Counted from the stretch's first letter, positions 36,925 to 47,310 are shown. The stretch: 64,000 bases of DNA from Inonotus obliquus (GCA_032164295.1 JAJHTX010000013.1:1054001-1118000), one strand, 5' to 3'. A program made the numbers and translations. Notes: generated by a model from the sequence alone, not told the origin.

Positions 36925-37345
36925 TACATCTAATTTCCCAGCTCGCTAGTTTCTTGCTCAATTAGACACTTGTATATCTTCGATCAATTCCCGCTACAGG
37001 TTTCCCCGCTGCCGTTCGGATTGTTTCTTCTTCAGATAATTACTCGCTGCTGAGAATTTCTCGCGAGGTACTTGGACTCCCCTCGAGATCTCGCGATCAC
37101 CAAGTCTCGCTCGCAAAATAAGACGTACATACACAGGTGGGTACGATACTCAGTGTCTCACTCCACTCTGGGCGGTTTCCCCGCTCTGCGAGGTCCCAAT
37201 GCAGACTTCTGGACTGGAGAAAGGAAAGCCGGGTAGAAGATCGCATTATACAAATTAGAGTAGTAAACAGCCTCCTATTGAACATATGCTAGCTAGCATC
37301 TATATGTAGATGACTAAAGCACGACCGGAATCTAGGACATATCCC
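36925..37345. repeat. Cassette downstream repeat, copy 3
   Basis: Aligns with the other three copies and ends about 30 bases before the stop of the next CPxC/His gene. The distance to copy 4 (about 1945 bp) equals that between the two following CPxC/His genes, as expected for a tandem duplication. Confidence 0.72.
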
Positions 37346-37375
37346 TCTTCAGCACTCTGCGATAGGCTCGTTCCT

Positions 37376-38017
37376 CTATCTACGTTTGAGTCTTTCCGGG
37401 ATTTGGATAGCTTCTTCACTTGAATTCCTTCCCTCGCTCAGTTCCTCTTTTATCGGCTCTTCCTCCCTCTTCTCGATTAGCTTTTGAAGATGGTTCTTCC
37501 TATTCTCGATTAGCTTTCGAATGTATTCCTCCCTTTTGGAGAGTAGATCCCTAGTGCTCTTCCACTCAACACCTGAGTGGGCTGCGTCGAAATGATCATA
37601 TAGTGCTTTAAGCATTGCCCTGTGCAGATCCAGATATCGAATCTTCTCATCATCTTGAAACACTCCTTCCGCTACTCCCTTGAATGACCCGTCAATGTGG
37701 CACCCCAACACTGGACATGTCATCGCTGTCGGTGAGGTCGTCGACATTTTGCGTGAATATCGTATCGTAATGGAGAGGGACCACTTACTGCCAGATGCAT
37801 ATAGTTCAGTCCTATCATCCGCTATTTCTAGTACCGCCGTCACCACGTACCCATCTTTGAAGAAATTCTTCAACACTGACAAACCAGTAGTAGGTACGCA
37901 CAAGAAACGTTTTCAGGAGGAATATAGTGACTTACGCTCCGAAACGTCTTTGGATAAGATACGGTGGATAAGGTTTACAATGTCATCGTGACTTCCCCTT
38001 TTGTCTTGCGTTGGCAT
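37376..38017 (-). CDS. CPxC/His modular small-protein family, copy 3
   Basis: Three exons on the minus strand: 37936-38017, 37789-37875, 37376-37725; 172 residues. Exon 1 carries SHDDIVNLIHRILSKDVSE, matching the HDD segment of copy 1. Exon 2 gives the short middle block; exon 3 gives CPVLGC, the YLDLHRAML helix, H-x4-H (HFDAAH) and a Lys/Glu tail. Without intron 2 the frame is also open, but splicing it out restores the register used by the other members. It diverges from methyltransferase remnant 5. A GTG or upstream start would add residues at the N-terminus. Function unknown; metal binding inferred from ligand spacing. Confidence 0.6.
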
Positions 38018-38249
38018 TGAGTGTTCTCTTTGAATCGCGTGATCTCCTTTCCGTTTGCGCCAGCTAGTAATCGAGTTTACAGACCATGTTCTGTGCACTC
38101 AGTTTATATCTGAACTACTTTGTATGATTGCAAGTTTGCATTCTTCCCGCAGCAGTATTATGTAAGTAGAAGACATCTCCTTTCTGAAGGCCAAAATCTC
38201 AGTCCGAATTTATTACCCGACTGCCCGAGGTTAGGAGTCCAGAGTCTTT
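38018..38249. promoter_or_regulatory. Shared intergenic region, copy 3
   Basis: Aligns with 4802-5059, 10538-10824 and 39927-40144; conserved words include CAGTTTATATCT and CACTTTG-like runs. Presumed bidirectional promoter. Confidence 0.42.
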
Positions 38250-38730
38250 CCGACGCGCCCGACATATACACAAGAACTTTCCAACTTTGCTTTCAATATC
38301 ACTGGTATGGATGTGCGAACGAACTTGCAAACGAGAATCAGAGTGTGTGCAAAAAAACTGGTGTGTTCTATAAACGTGGTCCTTTATATATCTTGACTCG
38401 GATGGTATTGATTTGCTGGATGAAAGCCTTGAAGGCCTAGATCAGATAATGGTTGTATTGATACCATCTGGGAGAATCATTGTCGCTCAGAAATATATTG
38501 TCAGTGAGCTTGCGTGTCTTGGGATAATTTCGAGGGCACATCATCGTTCAGCCTCTTCTCTCGATACTTCCCAGGCGCGATAACCCGAGGACGCAAAACA
38601 TCCTGGAAACGCTCCTACCAATATCTATAGTCCTGGAATGGGAGGGGTGGAACGATCCAACCACGACAAGCTTCGAGCCTGAATTGAATGGTCGCTGACG
38701 CTTATCCCATAGAAGAAGGCACAGCAATCG
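38250..38730 (+). pseudogene. Defective TMT1-like methyltransferase, copy 5
   Basis: First-exon words (CGACATATACACAAGAACTT, CTTTGCTTTCAATATCA) and last-exon words (GTCTTGGGATAATTTCGA, AACCCGAGGACGCAAAACAT) of the intact gene, with the core missing. A further deletion removes about 70 bases of the last exon after the GACGCAAAACAT word. Confidence 0.74.
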
Positions 38731-38869
38731 CATTTCGTCGGTTGCACATACTTTTGTACGTCCTCGGTGTTGCTTCTCAGCTTAAATGCCCAACAGTCAT
38801 TCTGAGTTTTCACTTTTGTTCTTTAGAGGTCACGCTTATCATGTGCATATTCTGTTGAAATTGCTATCA

Positions 38870-39325
38870 TACTTCTAATTTCCTAGCTCGCTACTGCAAG
38901 TAGAAGTGTATTCTGGATCGTTCGACCGCTACCGTCCGGATGTTTTGTTTCTTCCGATAATTAATCACTGCTGCGATGCATTCGTGAGGTTCTCGGACGC
39001 TGCGTCAAGCTCTTTCATATTTCATGACCACTAACTCTCACTCGCAAAGTGAGAGATGTGCACGACAACTAACAGAATTGAATTCTTTTTCCTTTGCTTC
39101 TCTTACTCTATGCTTGGTAAAGTCATTGTCACACTCCTCAGGCTCTCGTTTACAAATCGAACAGTTTCATGGTTTACCTACTCTGCGTGGTCCCAATGCA
39201 GACTTCGAGTTCTCGTGAAAGGAAAGTCGGACAGACGGGGTGCTTGTGTTATGCAAATTGGTAAACAGCCTCCTATTCAAGTAACCATGTGCTAGCTAGC
39301 ATCTACTTATGTAAATGACTAAGAC
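38870..39325. repeat. Cassette downstream repeat, copy 4
   Basis: Aligns with 5620-6125, 8885-9345 and 36925-37345 and ends about a dozen bases before the stop of the next CPxC/His gene. Confidence 0.72.
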
Positions 39326-39336
39326 GCGCCCGGAAC

Positions 39337-39926
39337 CTAGGACACAATATTCTCTTCTTTCACTGGTTTCTCTTCTCTTTTCGTCAAAACATCCTCCCTC
39401 TCCTTGATGGATTTTTCAATCTCTTTTACCCTATTCTTCATATATATTGTAGCGCTCTCCCACCCACTGCCTGAGATGTTTCCTTCGTGTTTTTTGCAGA
39501 AATGACGATGCAGGTTTTGAAGCATGTCCAGCTGCAGATCCAGATAAAGAATCTTCTCATCATCTTTGAACTTTCCTTCCGCTAATCCTACCGAGGGTAA
39601 ATTGACTTTGGCCCCATCTGCTGGACAGGTCATGACTGTTGATGAGTTCGTTGTCACCTAGTGTGGACATCGCATCGTAATGGACGGAAAGGGACCACTC
39701 ACCTTTAGGTGTGCTTATTATAGTCTCATTATCCTCCTTTGTCACGCTGGACTGCACGAGCAGGGACAGAGGGATCTGGTATAACTTCACCGTCACTGAC
39801 AAACAAATAGTAGGTACAAGAAACTTTTTCAAGAAAGTACGGTAGCTTACGTTCTCCCACGCCTAAAGATATGTACCGTCTAGTCCGGTATACTGCGTCA
39901 TCATGACTTTCCCTCTCCCTTGACAT
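39337..39926 (-). CDS. CPxC/His modular small-protein family, copy 4
   Basis: Three exons on the minus strand: 39851-39926, 39703-39795, 39337-39635; 155 residues. Exon 1 contains ESHDDAVYRTRR, exon 2 a middle block, exon 3 CPADGA (the second Cys of the pair is replaced by Ala), YLDLQLDML and H-x4-H (HFCKKH), then a Lys/Glu tail. Read without splicing, a 4-bp insertion near 39680 would shift the frame before the CP motif; because that insertion lies inside intron 2, the spliced frame stays intact. Loss of one Cys means the putative finger may not bind metal in the same way. Divergent from remnant 6. Confidence 0.58.
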
Positions 39927-40144
39927 TGATTGTTCTCACGCTTTGAATCGGATGTACTCCTTGCTCTCAGACACAGCTAGTAGTCGAACCTAGGGGAACA
40001 ACTGTATGCACTCAGTTTATATCTTGGCCACTTTGCATGAATTGCAGCACGACAGCAATATTATGTAAGCCAGAGACATCTCCTTTTAGCATTACCACCC
40101 GACCTGATTATGAGTCTGGATGATACGACTGTTCGATGAATCGC
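39927..40144. promoter_or_regulatory. Shared intergenic region, copy 4
   Basis: Aligns with the three other copies of the divergent spacer; contains CAGTTTATATCTTGGCCACT. Confidence 0.42.
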
Positions 40145-40403
40145 CATTCAATGCCTAGATAGACGGGTAATCGCACTCGACATATCCACAAATCCTTTGC
40201 TTTTCGATATCATGAGTATGGGTATGCAAACTTGCAAACAAATATGAATGATCCAGAGCGAAGCGTGTGCAGAACTGGTGTGTACTCTCAACGCGGTCCT
40301 TTACCTTAATGGTATTTGCTGAATGAAACGTACCGCTGGCGTATTCCTAGATCAGATAATGGTTATATTGATGCCATCTACGCAAATCAGAGTCGCTCAT
40401 TGA

Positions 40404-42200
40404 TAGGACTCGCATCCGCATCCGGGCGTATATATCCGCCCGGATATTTTATGGCTGCTATCAGATCCGGTTCCGCGCGTATCTTATATCCGGCATATCC
40501 GCGACCAAGGTTGATAGTATACTTACACAGCAAGAAATTTGCCCAGGACCTTCCAACGTGCATATAACGAAGTGCCGTCGGTGCTTTTGGGATAACACAA
40601 CGTCAACGAATGGTCAACATGGTGATTGGTGAAGGTCCAAATGTGCAATCCCGCCGTCGCAGCCGTCGCCCAACCTGATTCTTGGCAGTAACGTCTGACT
40701 AATCATTTTCTAGGTTTCGATTGGCACGGAAACCTAGTGAAAGGAACGCAAACTCCGTCTTACGAAAGGTTTTGGCTCTTTGGAGGGACATTCGACTAAT
40801 CAAATTCCACGTACTTCACAATTGATTCGTCATCCTTGAGCCCCCGCAGTGTAGATGCCGTATAAGCGCGGATACGGCGGATTTCCAATGTCATATCCGG
40901 TTCCGCGCGTATATATCCGCCCGGATATTTGCCCTCCAAAACTCATCCGCATCCGGGCGGATAGCGGATCCGGCGTATCTTATCCGGGATACAGTCATTC
41001 ACGCGTCCTTTAAACATACCCCGTTCCTTTGAACACAAGCCATTTTTCGCTCAATTCTTGCTCTATCTCCTCGAAAATTGGTACACACGCTCACAGAATA
41101 TATATTAATATATGTGAAAATTTTGAGAAAAATCCATCAAGTGGTTCTTTCTCTGATAGCTATTTACCTCGAAAAATGAGCAAATTCTGACATTCATGCA
41201 GAGGGCAAGTTTTCCTGCACCAATTATTTCCTATAGAATCATGGCTTAACTTATGATATAGCTTGTACACTGTACTAGCAATGCCCTGGACAAATTTCAC
41301 GAGATTTGAAGCAGGGGTTACATTTATATCAAGCAGACAAGTGAAAAACCTCAAGAAAATGTGACAAATCGAGTGATCGACGCAATTACATAATTTGTAT
41401 TAGCATGTGCATAATGTCACTCGTTGTAAACAAATGAGCAATGAGGGCTACACTTCCCTCCATCTGCACATAAAAAATGATACATAGAACATTAATACCA
41501 AGTATAAAAATGGCAGATAGTATATCTAGGATAAGGGAGGAGTGGGAAGGCAGTATTCAAGCTAGTGTGACATAGTGTCACAAGTGTTCAAAGGAGTTGG
41601 TTTTGCGTGACAGGGACCCCATTTCTTCACATTCTCATATTTATTTTTTCACTCAATTTTTCGCCACCAAAAAATTACACAAGGTGTATCCTGCTGGGAG
41701 CTATACATACATGTACTTAAAGTGAGAAAAAAAAGTGTGTGATGGGTGTTATTTTGAAGGATTGAATACTGTATACGTCTGTACGGGTGCAACCAGACGG
41801 GGTGCGTTACAGCAACGAAATGGCCAACCAAGGCAGAGTTGCGCGTTACACGTCCTGTTCTAGGCAACCAGGCAACAACGGGACACGCATCAATACGGAA
41901 CCGTTACTGTAAAATTACGATATAATTTTTACTTTCTGCCGTATTACTATTAGACTTGGCTTTGCTGTAAGGGGAAGGTCAGCTTACCTATTTTGGACAA
42001 ATAGCTTTCGTTTTTGGTGCTTTTCTAAGTTTTTTAGTAATATATACCCTGTAACGCGGCAACCTGGACCCCGCGTTACACGTTACACCAAGCAACCCAA
42101 CCAAGGCAGCGTTACCGTTACAGTTGCACCCGTACAGACGTATACAGTAGGTGTTTAAAGGACGCGTGAATGACTGTATCCGATCCGCTGCGGAGCCCTA
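40404..42200. mobile_element. Non-autonomous hAT-like element, 1797 bp
   Basis: Flanked by an 8-bp target duplication with one mismatch (CTCATTGA at 40396-40403, CTCATCGA at 42201-42208), the length made by hAT transposases. The ends are short imperfect inverted repeats, TAGGACTC on the left and TAGGGCTC read inward from the right. Subterminal sequence is rich in TATCCGC/GGATA motifs, with one long block repeated at 40410-40510 and 40880-40985. No transposase frame is present. A perfect 30-bp inverted repeat (40987-41016 and 42152-42181) and a smaller TIR element lie inside it. Confidence 0.72.
41769..42147. mobile_element. MITE-like element with perfect terminal inverted repeats
   Basis: A perfect 27-bp inverted repeat covers 41767-41793 and 42123-42149 and includes a possible TA duplication at each outer edge, leaving about 379 bp between. 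No coding capacity. The interior repeats GCGTTAC-type words. Its right edge abuts the inner inverted repeat of the hAT-like element, so it inserted there or the two share an end. TA duplication and size fit a Tc1/mariner-type MITE; this class is inference. Confidence 0.7.
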
Positions 42201-42512
42201 CTCATCGATGGTCCATGGCATGGTCCAAACAACGCGCGAAAATATTTCCAGTACTAGTGAGCTTGCGTGTCTTGATAATATCAAAGCACGTCGTCTTTCT
42301 CTCGATACTTCCCAGGCGCGAGAATGCGACACATTCCGATGGTGACACAGTACAGGGGCTCCTAAAGTTGCTCAAGACTGCTATGTTAGAGGTGGACATA
42401 CCCCCGTGAAAAGGCTCCTATCGGCAGTTCGGGAATGGGAGGATCGGAGGGATTTCACCACGACAAGATCGAGATGAATTGCCCGCTGTCGCTCACATTA
42501 GCGAAGAAAGCA

Positions 42513-42699
42513 TATCACCACTCGACGAGTTTTCACGGATGGATTCTTGTACGTTTATTATGGTTGATATCTAGAGAGGGCTCATTTATCTCATATATAG
42601 ATTTGCTCAGAGCGCCATCGTATTTCTAATTCCAAGCTCGCTACTTACTTACTTCTGACAAAGGACCTGGGTCAGAAGTATATCCTAGATCAAGTCGCA
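42513..42699. other. Convergent intergenic spacer
   Basis: Between methyltransferase remnant 6 and the convergent OYE gene. The same spacer, with OYE fragments beyond it, is found at 11411-11784 and 14641-15014. Confidence 0.5.
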
Positions 42700-44064
42700 T
42701 TATAGGTTTGCACTCTGCCGTCCAGAACGTTTTTCTCGATAACTACGCTCCGTCTCAGCATCCCCAAAAGGATAATCGATATATCCTTCTGGGCGTCCTA
42801 CTGCGTAGAATGTATCACGATTATACGGTGAGAACGGAATCCCGTTCTTGATTCGCGCGGGCAAGTCGGGCTGGGAGGCAGCGGACGGTCAATCGCAAGC
42901 AATAAGCAAGAGTGTGGTAGCGGATGACATACGTTCGAGATGAAGTATCTTCCAAATGCAACGAGCTCATCCATCTCCTCAGCGTGCTCTAGTGCGTCAT
43001 TCGCGGTGTATCCACCCGCACTGATGAATACGGATCCATTTTCCACACTATCAGGTCCTCTCCAAATGACGCGCAGGAAATCGTTTGACTCTCCTTCGAG
43101 CGGGATACGGTCAGAAGATCCTGCGATACGAGGTTCGACGACGTGCAGATACGCGAAGCGTGGATAGGCATCTCTAATACGTGCAACGAGTGCCGCGAAA
43201 GTCGGTTCAGGATGCTTCATCCTCATATCTTGTCAGGGCATTTGAGCGACAGACACATCAAGTTGGCTTCGAGAATTACCTTGGAATGTATTGAATGGGC
43301 TTAGCCTAATTCCCGTCCTTTCTTCGCCCACGATGCTAACTACTTTGTCGGCTACTTCAAGGGCAAAACGAATCCGATTTTCTATGCTTCCTCCCCATTG
43401 ATCCGTACGCTTATTCGTGACGTCTTGCGTGAACTGGTCTATTAGGTATCCATGGGCGCCGTGAATTTCGACACCATCGAATCCGGCACCGTGAACTGCG
43501 TTATTCGCAGCTTGGCCGTACAATTCTATGTACTCGAGTATCTCTTCATGCGTCAGAGGACGAGGCTTGATACCGTCGGAATGGGTACTGAGGGGTATAT
43601 CTGATGCAGATACGTATGGATATGGACCACCAGGGTTCTTTGGTGAATCTGGTTGTGAGATGATTGCGGGTTGCGCTGCACGACCGAGTGCCCAAAGTTG
43701 CATGAAAATGAAGGAACCCTGAGCATGGACGGCATCAACAACCTACAAACTCCCATAAGAGGCAAATCACACGCTACGCGAATCATCGGACACCTGCCTT
43801 CTTCCATCCTGCAATCTGCTCCTCACTCCAGATACCAGGAATATTATTGTATCCGCCTGCCTTTGCTGCGATAAAGGCAACCTCTGTGATCAACAGTGTT
43901 CCAGGAACGCTTGCACGCTGTGCATAGTATTCCGCCATGAGCTCTGTCGGTACATGAGCATCGTCTGCCCGATAACGCGTCAGAGGAGCGAGGACGACGC
44001 GGTGTCCGAGTTTGACATTTCCTACACGGATGGGCTGGAAGAGCTTTGCTCCCGACTTAGACAT
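42700..44064 (-). CDS. Old yellow enzyme family NADPH flavin oxidoreductase, second paralogue
   Basis: Four exons on the minus strand: 43798-44064, 43280-43742, 42933-43228, 42700-42870; 398 residues. FMN-dependent ene-reductase with the same signatures as the gene at 12515: APLTRYRADD, YYAQRAS, catalytic-site His183/His186 in VEIHGAHGYL, NKRTDQWGGS and FGRYFISN. Intron 1 begins with GC rather than GT (AAG|GCAGGT), a rare but functional donor class. The last exon runs into sequence that is non-coding spacer in the other cassette copies, so its C-terminus (SYREKRSGRQSANL) is lineage-specific. A TATA box lies about 60 bp upstream. It faces remnant 6 convergently; OYE fragments elsewhere derive from this type. 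Cytosolic. Confidence 0.92.
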
Positions 44065-44124
44065 CTACAAAGGCGAAGTCTGGGGGTGGTGTCGTCTTAA
44101 TCCTTCGATTGCTAACACCTGCAT

Positions 44125-44132
44125 TATATATA
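44125..44132 (-). promoter_or_regulatory. TATA box of the right OYE gene
   Basis: TATATATA about 60 bp upstream of the ATG at 44064. Confidence 0.55.
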
Positions 44133-45599
44133 GACACCCAAAGTTTGCTCACTCATCAAATCGTGGGTGTCCCGCCAAGAAAAATTTCATGAAGAAGCCC
44201 GTATCAGTCAGCGTCCTGTGATATGGCGTTATCTTGTCAACATACTGAGAAACCAAATATCCGCGGAGACTTCAGAAAGTAAAGTTTGTTTTTCCTTCTC
44301 AATGTGGGAATTCTCTGCTGACTAATGTTCTTTTGAGGATCGGCTTACTTATTTGAGCGTGGATGCGATCTGCGGTGTCTGCTTCTTCCTCTGGGTTGAT
44401 CCGAAATTCAGCTTTGACTCAGAACAACTGGATTGTAGCTTATGCATCTCGAGTCTGTCCTGTGATCCAAACCCAGCATTGCTGATACATGTGAGAGGCT
44501 TCTGTCGGACGTTCGGAAGATCGTAGAACAGGTTCTTTCGCTAATGCCGTACAGAAGAACGGAAGGGTTGTTTTCGTCGTACGTCTATAATCCATTTCAT
44601 TACATACCGGTACACTCTTCGGAGCTTAAATTGATTGACCTTGAACCCTTTACAAGCTGGTCTAACTGATCAAAACCTCGTCATAAACGCCTTTCCGGAT
44701 CTCTTCACAGGAATTGAAGGTTTTGTATCAACGTGTCAATAACATCACTTGCTCAGAGAAGACATGAAAGAAGTTCTGGCCGTTGTTTCAAAGGTAAGTG
44801 ATCTCTCTCTTTCTTTCTTTCCTGCTCCTGTTCCTTGACACGGCAACTTGGCTTAGTGAACTCTGAGGTGTAGGTACATATCAAACCTGCCGTCGAGACA
44901 CACGAGGCTAAGATAGCGTATGACGAACTTGGTTCTTTCGTGTAAGGTAGGTACGCGACATTCTTGTCCTGCATTACTTTCCGGTTCTTTTCGATTATCA
45001 ATAAACGTTTTATTCCTCCTGCTTTCTGGAAGGGAGTGAATCAGTGCTGAAACTGTGGTCGTTCATTGTAGTTGTATACTTCAACCTGTATCTATCAGTA
45101 ATCGGCGGATAATACATTAACTATTACAGAACACCAGTCTGACTATCCTATCTGATCAGACCGAATGCGCCTCAATGCGTGCGGAATTCCAAGCATTGAG
45201 AGCGACTGGCCTCCGATTTGGAAAGGAAAGGCTTCGCAAGGAAGTTGTATGTCGATCGTGGATAATCAGCAAACTATTTGCACAGTGACTTCTAACACAA
45301 ACACAAGAGTAGTGCAACACATCGATAGTACAACAAGATAAAAAGCTTAGAATCTAAGGTATACTTACAACAAGAAAGCGAACGACTACAATCCAGACTG
45401 TCTAGGTACAAGCACAAGCACAAGCAGATGCAAGTGTGCATACTGAAGGGCAAGAAAGAAAGACCAACACTTTTGTGGGTTTCGGAAGGACAGGAAGCGG
45501 CGGAATAAGTCGATTTTGTAGGGGAAGAGGAGCAAGGAAGGGACCCGGATATAGTACAGAGGCACATGAATGTCACGGCATGCACAGGCGTACGACGTG
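44133..45599. other. No gene recognised
   Basis: About 1.5 kb of short frames without motifs. The right part is the 3' flank of the next gene. Confidence 0.42.
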
Positions 45600-47310
45600 T
45601 TAGTCATACGAGAAGCGGCTAACAGACCGCCTCTTCCTTCGCGTATCAACCAATCTCGACTTAACGTCGGATTTCATATCCGTATTCCCAGTTCCATTAC
45701 TCCCAGGCGACCCACTATCAACCCAATCCTTCCACGCAGCGTACAACTGAATCGCAAATGCCTGACCCTCAGGACTCTTCTCTCCCTCCTGTCCAAAGTT
45801 ACTCGGGTTCACTACAGGTCTGAGATAACCGTCAGAAGTGAAATGAACCATGTCTCTAAAGGAGTTGGGATCGGCAAAGTTGTTGCCTTCACCGGACGTT
45901 GGAGCCCAGAGTTTTCGTCGGACGAACTCGGCGGTGGAAAGGTGTTTGTAGGTGTTGGTAAGCAGAGCGTGTCGGTAGACCGTTGATGCAACGAGAGCGG
46001 CGGAAGCAGCATCGACGAACGTGGATCCATCGTTTGCGTAGTTATGGAACATCCCATCTTCACGCTATTTTCCGACCTTCCTGTAAGCCTCCCCCCTCTT
46101 AATTCTTGACGAGTATGAGCAGACTTACGAGATGTGTATAGATCGCATCATGTACCTCGGTCACCCATGTTGACAAATCTTGCGTCTCGCGGCTTAACGC
46201 GTCAGCGTACTTGCTATTCTTAATCGTCCCAATAACGCGTAGCATGCCCGCAGCTGCCCACCCATGACCAGTGCTCCAATAACCCTCATCATTCCATGAG
46301 CCAAGTAAGATATGTTTCCAGAGTCCACCGGCCGTCGGGTCCCGGAGGTAGTTGCGGTAAAGGCTAATTTGATTATAAGCTTGCCAGACCAGTGTCTGAT
46401 CCTCAGTTATAACTCCATAGTAAGCGAGGAATGGCGGAACCATGTAGATAAAGTCGTTCCTAGATCGCGTGAAGAGGAGAGTTATAAGAAAAACGAAGAG
46501 AACAATCAAGTACAACTTACCAGAGCTGTGCTTCTTCTCTACGATGACTAATCGCACCATCTGAAGTTTTTGGAACCTGAGAAGACCAGAGGAACGACAT
46601 CTGGTCTCCCGCTGCCTGCCCAAAATTAACGTCACCAGTGCTCTTGCCAGTGTGGTCCGCAATAAGTGACGCAACACCAACACTAGCTGGGTCCGCTGAA
46701 CTGCCTTCGGACGGAAAGAACGCTTGTGGACCACTAAGATTATCATCTCGAATTTTTTGATTTCGATCACTGACAATCCTTCGGATTATATCAATCACAG
46801 GATTTAGCGATGATGGGGCATCGGAAGGTGGTGGAAGACTCTTGTCATTGTACACGGAAAATGAAGAAGTGTTGAGTTCGATGAGAGTCTGCATTTGTGT
46901 GCCGTATTCCCAGCTGCGGAATTCGATTTAAATCAGCACTGACACCCGGAAAATGGAAACAGCGGAAAGAAGGGCCAAGAACGCCGATGTTGGATATGAA
47001 TAACGACACGGATGCAAAAGCCAGCAAAGCAAGCGAGCCGTGGGGATTAATCAGAGCTTGGCATGAGCAGAATCTGAGGTTCCCAGTATTCCTCAACGCT
47101 GTACACAGCGACGACTCTCAGTCCTGACATACAAAGGCCACACGCTTTGTGACGGAAACAGAACGGGAGCGGTACACACCTATGCGATGTTACATCTGCG
47201 AGGCGTTGCACCAAAATTGCAACCTGCGCATTCGTCAGATCACTCTCTGCTCGCGCATACGGAAGGGCAGTGAGGGCAACGGTCACGCTCGCCATGAATG
47301 AAAGCAGCAT
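45600..47310 (-). CDS. Secreted six-hairpin glycosidase-like protein, 439 aa
   Basis: Four exons on the minus strand: 47180-47310, 46521-46913, 46129-46459, 45600-46064. The N-terminus is a signal peptide (MLLSFMASVTVALTALPYARA), so the protein is exported. Repeated helix-rich blocks typical of (alpha/alpha)6 six-hairpin enzymes follow: SWEYGTQMQTLIEL, a SADPASVGVA stretch, RTSDGA-like VPKTSDGAISHRR, DFIYMVPPFLAYYG, LWKHI, YWSTGHGWAAAGMLRV and SPEGQAF near the end. These resemble uncharacterised basidiomycete proteins assigned to the six-hairpin superfamily, related to GH88/GH105. Carbohydrate substrate unknown; extracellular polysaccharide breakdown is the likely role. The C-terminus is Lys/Arg-rich and has no anchor. 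Confidence 0.74.

Larger units (their letters stand above)
40145..42512 (+). pseudogene. Defective TMT1-like methyltransferase, copy 6, split by a transposon
   Basis: The left part (40145-40403) carries the first-exon words and the spacer typical of remnants; the right part (42201-42512) continues exactly where the left stops and carries the last-exon words (CGATACTTCCCAGGCGCGA, TTAGCGAAGAAAGCATATC). The 1797 bp between them are the hAT-like element. Removing the element and one copy of the 8-bp duplication gives a continuous remnant colinear with copies 2 and 4. Confidence 0.78.

Noticed and set aside
39337..39926. CPxC/His copy 4 as a frameshifted pseudogene
   Set aside because: The 4-bp insertion that shifts the unspliced frame lies inside intron 2. 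With the intron used by all other copies removed, the frame is intact.
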